Shown here piece after piece: positions 43,700 through 54,310 of a DNA stretch of 64,000 nt (position 1 is the stretch's first letter; each line of letters opens with the position of its first letter). Source of the stretch: Catonia carolina. Taxonomy: Eukaryota > Arthropoda > Insecta > Hemiptera > Achilidae. The DNA is taken from NCBI GenBank assembly GCA_035578175.1, contig JAQMRL010000002.1, positions 96,016,748 to 96,080,747 on the forward strand, in the 5' to 3' direction. Position numbers and translations under genes: made by a program. The notes under the pieces were generated by a model. It ran no database searches and was not told the DNA's origin. It was given only the letters and a program-made list of their open reading frames with translations.

Positions 43700-45930
43700 A
43701 CCTATCCAAGTACAGTATTCTTTTAGGGAGCCTAACTGAAACGCTATTAAACTATATTTATACCTAGAAAACGAAACATTTTCCGAATCACTGCGTTAAT
43801 CATTCCAAGACACAGTGAAGATTAGAATAAAAATTATAATTGGAGACATGTTGTACCTTTTCAGCCTGGTTTAAAGTTATTTTCCATTAATTTTTCAGCC
43901 TTTATGACGGCCACAATGAATTTGTATCAATACGCTTCTTATGAAGACAAATAATCGTCCTGACTAATGAAGATCCTTTCTCTATGTTAAATTTCAACAT
44001 ATAGGTCTACTGATATGAACTGATTTTTTACTGTAGAAATAGTCAAATAAATCTCTTAGAAAACGGTAACAATTTTGAAACTACCGTGTCGGCCTATAAT
44101 CAGCTTAGCAGTTCCAAGTGGTTGAACACTAATCATTGTTGTTATAACCTAATTATTGTTGTTAATCTATAAAGTTTTCTTCTCACGTTAAAGAAACTTT
44201 TTCTCAACTGAAGTTAAAGTAAGTCATTGTCAGAGGTGAAAGGTCATAAACTTTTCTGAAATATTTAGGGGAACATTTTAGGAAAGGATATTATTTAATT
44301 TGACTTTCTCGACTTAATTAACAAGTTCTTAAGTTTGTTTTTGTACTTTTTAATAACTTTTGACATCAGGTGCAGTAATTTTTAAAAGCTCCATCTAAAA
44401 TAATTTAAAGTTTTATCGATTGTATTATATTAATAAAAGTTTTATTGAGCAATTTCTATTTTTAAGTTTACTCCAACAATTTTTATAGACAGCCCAGAAC
44501 AACAGAGTGGTAATAGTGAGATGACGTATAATAATAAAAAAGTTTTTTGTTACCAAATAAAACTAGAACGATTCGACAAACTTCAACAAAATTACATGAC
44601 AAGTTCATCGTTACTCAATGTAGAGTTGTAACTATGACTTTCTTCTTTCAAAGATTTCAAAAGTAATCTAAAAAAATAATGTATAGAAATTTAAGTGAAC
44701 TTTCAAAAACCATACCATTTTTTTTAAGAAATAGATTTTAACTACACTGCCTTATAATACATATTCAGTTATTTTCAGGTCATGTTTCTCCCCTCTACTG
44801 ATGATTCATACTGATTTCAACAATTCAAGTTTCCAGAACTAATTAGTTTTATTTGAACAGCGCGGTTTAGCATTCAACTTGTAATGTTGTGCAAGAAGTA
44901 AAACGCTTTAAGTTTAGTTTGACGTGAAGCGCAGCGAGCAGGGAGTTGCTACTCATATTGTAACTCACATGTAACACAGATAGTCTGGAATTTGACACCA
45001 ACAGATTAGTCAAACATTTTTCCACAAAATGTGTTTTCAATATTTTCCCAGTACCAGATAAATAATGCGGTGCTACCAAAAAGCAAACAATTCAGAAGGT
45101 TGAATGTGATGAACATTATGGGGAAAAGCGATTAATTTTGTAACAATGCATATGTTACCTTACCCGAGAATTCTATAGAAAACCATGGGGGAGCAATATC
45201 AAGAGCTTAGGAAATCAATGGAGGCAAAATGTACAGATATATTCAATTTATTGATTTAGCTTGTCTATCCTTTAGGAACGTTATATCCTGCTTCCCATTC
45301 CATTACTGATTCTAACTCAATTTAAAATAAAGAACGTATCTTAATATAGATTTCTCAGTTTTACCACCCTGTCGAAATAGTAAAACTTCGAGAAAAGCTT
45401 CATTGTTACAAGATGATAATGTAAATCGATTATTTAAAATCTTGTCTATAATTTACAGATTGTATCCATAATTCAGTTTGTCTATTCTTAATTGTTCTCT
45501 CTGTAATGCTCAGTTCAACAGAAATCAACCATACTTTTTCACATTAAATAACAGAAAGTGTGGCAATAAAAAAATTCTTATCTCTCCATGAGAATCAAGT
45601 TTTACAATCCTCTCACAAAGCATAAAAACAAAATACTCTACGTTTGTCCGGAGAATTGTAGATAAACCTATAGAAATCTGGGTGGTTTCTAAGACTATTT
45701 GAAGGGATTTTTAGAATTGCTAGTCTACGGAAGCCAAAGAGTTAAAAAATACATAGTATTATTTTTATAAAAGAGATTTAATTATTTTATTAAAAATGTT
45801 TACGACAGGAAAAACTATTATGGCGTCAGCATATTAAGGTCTACTTTAAATGTCACAAGGGCATGCATTTTCAAAAAGTTGAGGGAAAGGGAAAAACCAG
45901 AAAATAATATTTCTAATCATTTAAGACAAG
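43700..45930. other. AT-rich sequence with no identified gene
   Basis: No recognised repeat or coding region; the minus-strand frame at 44867-45079 has no supporting feature. Confidence 0.5.
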
Positions 45931-45934
45931 CGTA

Positions 45935-46825
45935 CACGATTAATTAATGCCGGAGTACCCCAAGGGGTAATACTATACCCATTTATGTACGGCGTATTTA
46001 CATCGGAAATGCCTATTTTGGACACATCGATAATCGCGACGTAAGCTGATGACACGCAATTCTTGTAGGTAAAGGAAACGATTACGGATGAAGCTTCCTT
46101 GGTGGTGCAGCAATATATTTTACTAAGACTGGCTTACCCGTTGGCTTATGAAGGTGAACCCAAGTAAATTACCACAAGTTACGTTCACCTTACGGCGTCA
46201 AACGTGTCTACCTGCACAGCTGAATAACTATCATATCCCCCCCCCGCGGCCGAGATTGATGCGATATTTTGGCTTGTGGCTTGACAGGCGCCTAACTTGG
46301 AAGCATCATCTGCGTAAAAAACGTTTAGAGTTTAACCTCCACCAGAAGTTACTCAGCTGATTAATTAACCCTCAATGAAAATTGAATCTTCATTCAAAAA
46401 TTTTAATTTACAAAACCCTTTTGAGACCAATCAGGACTTTTATTGTCCAGCTTTTTATAGCAGCGGTAAAGAGTTACTTAAAGTTCATCTAGGCCATTCA
46501 GTCAAATTTCTTAAGACTTGCTTCTGGCGCTCCTTTTTAAGTAAGCAATAAAATCCTCCACGATGATTTCAAAATTCTAACAATAAAGAAACTAACCGCG
46601 TCCTTTTATAATAAATATTGCAAACAATTAGATACCAAATAACTAGCCCGTGATCTAGCTACAAGGAACATTCCAACTGTATGACGTATAAAGCGAAAAT
46701 AGAGCAGAGAGCTCTTGGTCTGAATGATGAACAACACCCATAGTTTAAAAGGAGAATGTACCACTGGGACATCTTCTCCTGAAAATAAAATTCCCCACCG
46801 CCCTTTGAATTAAATTTTATGTGCG
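45935..46825 (+). pseudogene. Jockey-like LINE (family L4) RT remnant with catalytic core
   Basis: It begins with RT motif B, NAGVPQGVILYPF (near 45945), then motif C as a stop followed by ADDTQFL (near 46040); the tyrosine position is lost to a stop. An open stretch at 46148-46360 contains VNPSKLPQVTFTLRRQ and FGLWLDRRLTWKHHL (motif E region). The C-terminal block (KILHDDFKILTIKKLTA, near 46545-46600) and the family 3' UTR to about 46820 follow. Stops and frame changes are frequent. A C9 run lies at 46238-46246. This copy extends furthest 5' of the three. Confidence 0.75.
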
Positions 46826-46829
46826 AAAT

Positions 46830-48170
46830 TTGTGCAGCTCATTATACAGTACTGAAATAAAAATTAAAGACAAAAAAACAATTTATCAAATTGATCAAAT
46901 CTAAAGGCTGTGCAAATTTAAAATGCTGAACTAAAGATTAAGATAAAAGTAACCGCACAAATAGAATACGAATTGATTATCTTAGATTGATGGAAAATTG
47001 TAAATTTCTTGGAAAACACAACATATATCGGTAAACATATTAACATATTAATTGCTGACTTACGAACACGTAATCGTATGAGAAGTGGAAATGTAATTGT
47101 TCTAAGAACTAAAACTCAGATTTTCGGGAACACTAAAGTAATTAACTGAGCACACTAGAGGCTAATTTATCGTATTTCATTACCTGCTATACTAAACAAG
47201 CAGTTACACGTCATTGATATTTGTGTAAAACAATTTTCACGTTAATAAAAATGTAATACTGTACTGAAGATTTCAGTAAATTTATAAAATAATTTTGTTA
47301 ACACGAATTTCGTTATCCCTTATGTGTCATATTTATAGGCTATTATATATGCAAATCATTAATTTTTAAAGAATTATTTCGGTACTTTGACATGTTGTTC
47401 CATAATTATTGCATTTTTAAAGATATGAATAGTTTTGTGTCAACTTTCTATAAAATTATGTTAATGATTGGTGTACGTATTTTTTGTTTAAAAAAACAAA
47501 TAAGCAGTTTATATTGACAATTAAAAAATTAAAATTACACGTATTTTTTATTACTAAGCTAATATTATTGGGAATAATAAATGTGAATAGTTTATTAAAA
47601 AAATGAATGTTGTAGGCTAATGACCTCGTAAAGAGGAGGAAGGTTAATTAAATTCAAAATTCTCATAAAAACAGAGTGTGTCATCGGAACTCGAAACGAT
47701 GTAATTTAGACTTTAAGGTACTTTGAACATTACTGAGGAACTAACGTGCAAGATGGAGCTAATAGGATTGTGTTTACGCACTTCGGAAAATATACAAAAA
47801 CATGGTAGACAACCACGTGTCTGAGGGTGGTTAGCACGGTGTAGACATACGTAGACCAAGCACGCACATGTGGTCAGCAACAAATGTGTTATTGTAAAAA
47901 TTTGTGTAGATACTTGTTATGTGCTACAAATGACTTCCAGGAACATTTTTGAACCTTGGTAGAATTATTTTTACGCGTTAGAAACAGCTGTTTCATAACT
48001 TACTGTGGTCTCTAACGACTAAATATATCGATGTGACTTTAAATTAAACTAAACACGGTATTTAACACGATGAAGAATAGTGAAAAACTGGAAAAACCAG
48101 GAAAGCAAGAGAGTATGCTGTTATTTTATTTTATTTATTTGAAGGGCTACAATACACACAACGGTAGTTT
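46830..48170. other. AT-rich sequence with no identified gene
   Basis: Nothing recognised. The part at 47740-47900 is slightly richer in G+C but without an ORF or repeat match. Confidence 0.5.
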
Positions 48171-48187
48171 TTGTATTTCGTAATTTT

Positions 48188-48377
48188 TTATTTTTTTATT
48201 TAACGTCGCATCAACTGCTGTGGTCATTAGCGACGACGTTGGGGTGTAACTGTTTACAATGGAGGATGAAATGATATTTTGTAACGTATGAAAATATGCC
48301 ATGCCTGAGTGGGACTCGAACCCAGGACCGCATGATGAGAGGCGAGCACGTTACCAACTGCGCCAATGCGGCCGGCA
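48188..48377 (-). repeat. SINE-B (tRNA-derived), best copy
   Basis: Minus strand: GCCGGCCGCATTGGCGCAGT, with A box TGGCGCAGTTGG, and B box GGTTCGAGTCC, matching consensus. The ~75-bp tRNA-like head is followed by a short body and an A-rich tail (the T-run at 48184-48199 on plus). The target duplication ATTTCGTAATTTT lies at 48175-48187 and 48378-48390 (13 bp). It lacks the features of a functional tRNA gene: the head is continuous with the SINE body. Confidence 0.85.
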
Positions 48378-48424
48378 ATTTCGTAATTTTACACATAATG
48401 TTTACAAGTTCAAAATATGTAGTT

Positions 48425-48749
48425 TTTTTTTTTAATTCCTAATTTGTGTATGTTGCAATCTGTTCAATTTAGAACAATAAGCAACCCCATGACCCAATGA
48501 GATGAGGATGATGTGTATGACGTGTAAATGAGGTGCAGTCTTGTACAGACCCAGGCCGACCATTCCTGAAAGGTATGGTTAATTAAACCCCAACCATCAA
48601 AGTACACCGGTAACCACTGTCTAGTATTCAAATCCGTATAAAAGTAACTACCTTTACTAGGATTTGAACCAGGAACCTTCGTCTCCGAAAATCAGCTGTT
48701 AAACAGCTGATTTTGGCGACAACTTTACCTCTAGACCAACCCGGTGGGT
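48425..48749 (-). repeat. SINE-A (tRNA-derived), copy 3
   Basis: 325 bp, with minus-strand A box TGGTCTAGAGG and B box GGTTCAAATCC. A palindrome ATCAGCTGTTTAACAGCTGAT sits in the tRNA anticodon-arm region. The tail end is a T-run at 48421-48433. AAATATGTAGTT flanks it at 48413-48424 and 48750-48761 (12 bp). It lies 47 bp from SINE-B. Confidence 0.9.
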
Positions 48750-48761
48750 AAATATGTAGTT

Positions 48762-49481
48762 AAACAAGATTAATCTACATTCAATTCCTAAATAAATTTT
48801 ACATATCAAATTGTTATTACCTGTTTAAATATCAAGTAAAACAAGATAAATCGTTTGATCGATTCACAAAATGTGTGTTATTAATCAGACTAACGAATTT
48901 ACCGTTGTGATAAGGTTTTAATTGAATAATCTCTGTGTTATTATGATATGTTAATTGTTTACCTGATGACGAACTAATGACTAAGGTCATTCGCATACTA
49001 GAAGACCTGTTCCTGTAGCTAACTAATTTAATTAAATCGAGGCCAACCTCTTTAAAAAAGTTATTTATGTAAATAATCTTTTAAACCTTGCATTTTAAAA
49101 CGTTGCACAATAAGGTATATTTTATTTTAAATTTAGAGAAGAGTATTATTTTAAGTAAGACATCTTTATTTGGAAACTAATAAAAATCATCTCAATCAAA
49201 CTACTTTTAAAACAATAGATTAACTTTATGTTTTTTTTAAATCTAAGAGGAATGTTGTTTAGGTCATCAACCTTAGATTAATTTGAATCCTTAAAGTTTT
49301 TTCTGAGTCATACGTAAAATTAGCTTATCATTACCATCCCCTTTTGTAGAAATGGGTGAACGCTTAATCATATGCTCAACATGAGATTCACTGAAAACTC
49401 CTGTAGTTGATGTGTCCTCTTCATTCATCACAGAGAATTGCTGCGTTGTTAAATCCCTTAATTGTAAGAGCAATAATGTTT
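48762..49481. other. AT-rich sequence with no identified gene
   Basis: GTTGTTTAGGTCATCAACC near 49253 resembles the 3' terminus of a minus-strand SINE-C, but the rest does not match. The small minus-strand frame at 49291-49473 is unsupported. Confidence 0.45.
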
Positions 49482-49514
49482 AGTGCAATGACACTAGAGA
49501 AGTGTCATTGCACT
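49482..49514. other. Perfect 14-bp hairpin
   Basis: AGTGCAATGACACT at 49482-49495, loop AGAGA, then AGTGTCATTGCACT at 49501-49514. Pairing does not extend beyond 14 bp. Function unknown. Confidence 0.85.
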
Positions 49515-49856
49515 TTTGTAGTGGTGAATATACGTGCTTCGTTCGTTTGTTTAAAACTAAGAACAGGAAAGTAAAGAAAACTAATTTCTAAAGCCCAAAA
49601 CCACATAAGTTAAAACAACGAGCTTAACACCTTTTATCTCTATTTACATACGAGAAATTTAAATTATATGAATTTGTCTTAAATTATTTAAATTTTTTTA
49701 ATAATTAGGATTATTACAATAATTAATTGAATTTAAAATAATGACAGTTAATCCAAGAGTATCAATTTCACAAAAAAATGTTAAAATAAAAGTTCAAAAA
49801 TGATTTCCAACATTTTATAGTAATTAATCATATAATATTTACTCCTTAGCCCATCT

Positions 49857-50258
49857 GCTCAGTGCCCGTAACAGGCAGGTGTAGTGTTAAATTATATTTG
49901 CACTCGATCTGCTGATTCTAGAGCTAAATAAAGTATTTCTGTTTTTTATCACATAATCAGCCAATTATAATTATACCTGAAGGTTTTAAGAACAGAAGTG
50001 ATTGAGGTGTAAATACACTAGTCAGAGTTATCTTCTCTGAGAATAATGAATTTCATTATACAGCCAGACCCTGTGGTGAATGAAGTGAGGTGTCATTTGC
50101 GGGGTGGAAAGTAAATGCTTTTCAGTGGCCCTAGCATGCTGTTGAGCATACTTTTCCACTAAGTGAGGAAGAAAATAGTAAACCTCCTCAGACCCTCGTT
50201 TTACTTAGTAAAGCCTCTAGAGGTTCAAACCAGCTTTTCGGCTGAGACCTAAACTACA
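49857..50258 (+). repeat. SINE-C, full-length copy
   Basis: 402 bp, starting near GCTCAGTGCCCGTAACAGGC and ending GAGACCTAAACTACA. AGCCCATCT flanks it at 49848-49856 and 50259-50267 (9 bp). All sub-blocks of the copy at 42158-42552 are present in order. Confidence 0.85.
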
Positions 50259-50344
50259 AGCCCATCTAGAAAGGAAAAATGTTTTGAAACATACATTTTT
50301 TATAAAGTCATTAATAGTCTCTTAACAATTATTATTTTGGGTTA

Positions 50345-50455
50345 AGGAAAGATGGGTTAGAACGCGTAATAATTTTCCAGACCCAATCGGAGAATCGAAC
50401 CCAGGACCTCCGCTTTGGAGCTCAGCACGCTAATCACTGCCAGGGAGGCGACCAC
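50345..50455 (-). repeat. tRNA-like SINE (SINE-E), minus strand
   Basis: From about 50455 the minus strand reads GTGGTCGCCTCCCTGGCAGT (A-box region), then GGAGGTCCTGGGTTCGATTC (B box GGTTCGATTC), then GGGTCTGGAAAATTATTACG. It has the same order as 40893-41010. Confidence 0.6.
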
Positions 50456-50887
50456 AAAATTTTATTTGTGTCGTTTTCATAACGATAGGCCAATACAGTT
50501 ACTCAGTAATTGAAACTATTAGATTTTTTAGTTTTATTAGTAAACTTTTGTCACATGAAAGTTTAAAATAAAATTTATAGCTAATTCAAACACACATTTT
50601 GGCTGAGACTTTTGAAAAAAACATAAAAGGTTTGGTTTAGAGGTTAGCTGGAAATCAAATCTGAAACTTTGGTTTAACACTGAATACACTACCGATTGGC
50701 TAAGTTTTCAAGGTTTGTTTCATATTATTAATAACGAGAAAATGATCTCGGTTTCCTGTCCTTAGCAACCTTGGGTATCAAAAATGTTAAAGATGTAATA
50801 ATTGCGCGTTACACATTACAGCCGGATGTCGGATACTACACCTTTGTTTTTGTAGACTAGTGTTCTGTTATTCTTTAATAATAATTA

Positions 50888-51240
50888 GTATTCCTAATTT
50901 ATGTACGTTGCAATCTGTTCAATTTAGAACAATAAGCAACCCCATGACTCAATGAGATGAGGATGATGTGTATGACGTGTAAATGAGATGTAGTCTTGTA
51001 CAGACCCAGGCCGACCATTCCTGAGAGGTATGGTTAATTGAACCCCAACCATCAAAGTACACCGGTAACCACTGTCTGGTATTCAAATCCGTATATAAGT
51101 TCCTTTACTAGGATTTGAACCAGGAACCTTCGTCTCCAAAAATCAGCTGTTAAACAGCTGATACACTGAATACACTCAAAATCAGCTGTTAAACAGCTGA
51201 TTTTGGCGACGACTTTACCTCTAGACCGACCCGGTGGGTA
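50888..51240 (-). repeat. SINE-A (tRNA-derived), copy 4, with internal duplication
   Basis: Minus-strand element with the head at right (51240) and tail at left. AATAATAATTA occurs at 50877-50887 and 51241-51251 as an 11-bp target duplication. The anticodon-arm palindrome occurs twice (51142-51162 and 51181-51201), a 39-bp internal duplication not seen in other copies. Confidence 0.9.
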
Positions 51241-51251
51241 AATAATAATTA

Positions 51252-52611
51252 AAACAGCAAAATATAACGATCGCACCGACGACTCGACTGAATTTACAAT
51301 GCAATTATTTAAACTTTACACCTAAATATAACTTTTTGAAATAGAATACTAAAAAATAAAATCAACTTTATCCTATCTTCTTTACCCTAATTTTCAAATA
51401 AAATAAAGTAATAGATTCTTTAGTAAATATTTCTTTGCGGGAATTCCCGACGTATTCATGCAACTGATGAATTTTAAGAAGTTATATTGGAACGCCTAAC
51501 CTAAGTTCAAAAAACATTGCAGTATTAAAATTTTCCATGATTAATAGAATCATGAAAACTCGATTACATTTTATGATACAAAGATCATAAAAATCATCAA
51601 AACTCTTTGACAATTAATTTTGTAATAGTACTAGTTGGCTAACTAATATTAAAAAAAAATTCAAACGTTTCAAATGTTCGGATTCACCATACGAACAGAA
51701 TTGACATAATGAGAGTGACATAATATCTTAAATTATATTTGAACTAGCCAACAATATTGTTTAAACTTTTCAAGATTCCATAACAAGGTCGAAAATTAAC
51801 CTGATCAACAACAAAAGCTGATTTTTTTGTAATGAATTTACTCCAGTAGACATAATCTCTATCAAGATTTGTTTTTAAATGTTAAATAATCCATTTAGTA
51901 TTTAGTAATTTAACTGATTGTGAATAGTCTACCAAAAAGTTAATAAAATAGATCAAATTAAAAACTAAAAGGAGTTTCCAAAGGGTTATGGATGTAGGAA
52001 AACTTGATTGATTTTCAAATATACAGGAACTTTAATAAAGTTAAAAGGTAAAGAAAAATGAAATGAAGTATACTTAAACAAAAATTAAAGCTAAAGTGAA
52101 AAAAGAGTTTGACCTAGTTACTTTTCCTTAAATAGTATGGCACAATGAAAAAAAGTTTACTTTTATTTCTTCGAAATATTATAATACAGTTAATTCAATA
52201 TTGTAGTGAAGTTTATGGCCTTGATACCTTGAAATAATTGGCACAGAATCAGAATAAAGGTGGAGGAGGAATAGAGGAAGAGAATGGAAGTACGTGACAC
52301 ATTGCATATTAAGGGAGGTTATTTAAAGAAGTAATAGCAGTGGCGAGAGTAATACAAGGGAATTACTCGTAAATATGAAAGTCAAAGTAACACTAATCCA
52401 ATGACAATATGGGCATAGGCACGTCGAGTGATATTAAGAAAGGTCAGTAGTAAGTCTTTATTCTAGAAGTGGTTAGTCTAGTATGAAATTGTTAAGTCAT
52501 GATATTTTATTTCATCTCCTCCTCCGCCTTCTTCATCGCCCCCTAACTATTCGTTCTTCATTTAGACTACCACGTATATCAATAACTATACCAACTACAA
52601 TACTACGATAA
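51252..52611. other. AT-rich sequence with no identified gene
   Basis: No repeat match or coding sequence recognised. Confidence 0.5.
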
Positions 52612-52624
52612 CTATACTATAAAT

Positions 52625-53561
52625 CATCATCATCATCATAAGCATCACGGTTTAGGCCTTGTAGTCCTGTTCCGTTCTCAAGCTAGCAAATCTTTAAGTT
52701 ACTTGCGATGACCATCTTTTCTTTGGTCTTCCTATGTTACGTCGCCCAACCGGTTGGTAATTAAGGATAATCTTCGGTGCTCGCTCATCTGCCATTCTTA
52801 GCACATGCTCATACCAGCTCTGCCTATAACCAGTGATCGCATCCGTTACACACAGCATCCCAAGCTCATTTCGTATATCCTCATTCCTCTTATGGTCCAG
52901 CAAACTGTACCCCGCTAGGGGCCTCAACAGTCGCATTTCTGCCGCTACGATTCTAGTTAATTGCTGAGTGGTTAACGTCCAGCTTTCAGATCCATATAAC
53001 AGGACTGGCAGCACTAGTGTTTTATAAAACTTCAAAACCGTTTCTCTCCTTACTTTTCCCACCAAAGTTTTCCTCACTGTATAGATAAGGCGCTGAAATT
53101 TTTGTAATTTAAGTTCTACGTCTCTTGATTGTATGTACGATACTTCACATCCGAGGAATAAAAATGTCTTCACCTGCTCCAATATTTCTCCATTGATAAC
53201 AATCTTGCTTCTAAGATGATCTGTGCCCTTAAAACCCATCACTTTTGTTTTTTCTGAAGAGACCTGCAGACCAAATCCCTGGGCAATCATGTTAAATGCG
53301 TGCAGGCATCGTTGAAGGTTATCTTCTGAGTCAGCAAACATCACCAGGTCATCTGCAAAAGCCAATATCTGCAAGGGCATCTGTCCAAAAACAGCTTTCT
53401 GTTCCATCACGCAGTACCATTGTCTCATTACGTCGTCAATGAATAGGTTAAATAAAACGGGTGATAACGGGCACCCCTGTCGAACTCCTTGAGATATTCC
53501 TACCACTCGTTGACCTTTGGTCATTCTTATAACTGTGCCCGCATACATACTCTGCACTACT
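52625..53561 (-). mobile_element. LINE family L6, 5'-truncated insertion
   Basis: A 937-bp minus-strand insertion flanked by CTATACTATAAAT at 52612-52624 and 53562-53574 (13 bp). The 3' end, at left, is a (CAT)n/(ATG)n tail (52625-52640) preceded on the minus strand by GGCCTAAACCGTGATG, as in the fragment at 31034-31295. Confidence 0.88.
52694..53557 (-). pseudogene. Non-LTR reverse transcriptase, C-terminal part, uninterrupted but truncated
   Basis: 287 codons open on the minus strand, from a methionine codon four bases inside the insertion boundary to the stop near 52694. Motif B is SQGVRQGCPLSPVLFN (near residue 23), motif C FADDLVMFADS (near 70), then KTKVMGFKG, LPVLLYGSESWTL and a C-terminal block with YRQSWYEHVLRMADERAP and GRRNIGRPKKRW. 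Motif A and the endonuclease are missing because of 5' truncation. No stops or frameshifts, so the copy is young. It belongs to an RTE/CR1-like lineage distinct from the copy at 1688; the exact clade is unsure. Confidence 0.8.
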
Positions 53562-53704
53562 CTATACTATAAATAAAAGACTAAAACCAACCACTATAAC
53601 CATTGTTGGTTATCGTTACTGCGATAACTATACTATCGTATATCGATTAACTATACTACTTACACGAGTATAATTTGGAAATTTTAATAAATATTTGTAA
53701 AAAC

Positions 53705-54124
53705 AAAAAATTGGGCGTGAAAGACTCACACGACTTTCTCTTGCCAATGTTGATAATGAACAATATAATCTATGTTTAATCATTAAAACAATATGAAATG
53801 AAAAACATAACCTAATTATAATCATGAGTGAAAGACAAAAAATGAAAATAAATCTCTGTACAACTTAAAAATACGAATAATCCGTAATTGCCTCTAAACT
53901 AGGCTCTGCTGAGAACAATTCTTGAACTAAAAGTTGTAGGATTTTTAATTTCCTATAACTTATATTATAGACACATAACTTGCACATAGACCAATCGCTA
54001 AAAACATGTTTTTTAAGTTCAGAAGGTCCGGATAGGTGTATATCCGGTGAAAACTCGACTTTGAATAATCGACAAGAAAACAATTCTATTCTTCCCTATA
54101 TATTCGTATAGGGCAAGAGAAAAT
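53705..54124 (-). mobile_element. Helentron-like element, internally deleted copy
   Basis: From left: a terminal stem (CGTGA with TCACACG, 53716-53732), the subterminal repeat ACTTTCTCTTGCC at 53733-53745, then blocks of both outer thirds. It ends with GGGCAAGAGAAAAT near 54112-54124. The middle of the element, including the microsatellite, is deleted. Confidence 0.6.
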
Positions 54125-54224
54125 AAAAAGAGGAAACACGAAATAACTATTTTTAGAAGGTTGGATTTCTTTTGCTGGGTGGTTTTCTACCTAATTATTA
54201 TAGACTACCTAAAGTACCCGTTCT

Positions 54225-54310
54225 TCAAACGGTTTCCTTGGTACCGTGGATGGTCAGTTGGGGTACCGAGTTCAATCCTTGTCAGGTCTGATATTCTTTA
54301 ACTATTCATT
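54225..54310 (+). repeat. Degenerate tRNA-like SINE head
   Basis: GGATGGTCAGTTGGGGTACC followed by GAGTTCAATCCTTGTCAGGT (B box GAGTTCAATCC) and GTCTGATATTCTT, as in the SINE-D type heads. No body or duplication recognised. Confidence 0.45.

Noticed and set aside
48188..48377. A genuine tRNA gene
   Set aside because: A and B boxes are good, but the head continues into a repeated SINE body with an A-rich tail and target duplication, and a second copy exists at 3128-3306.
48211..48396. Minus-strand open frame resembling a 61-aa protein
   Set aside because: It is the translation of the tRNA-like head of SINE-B.
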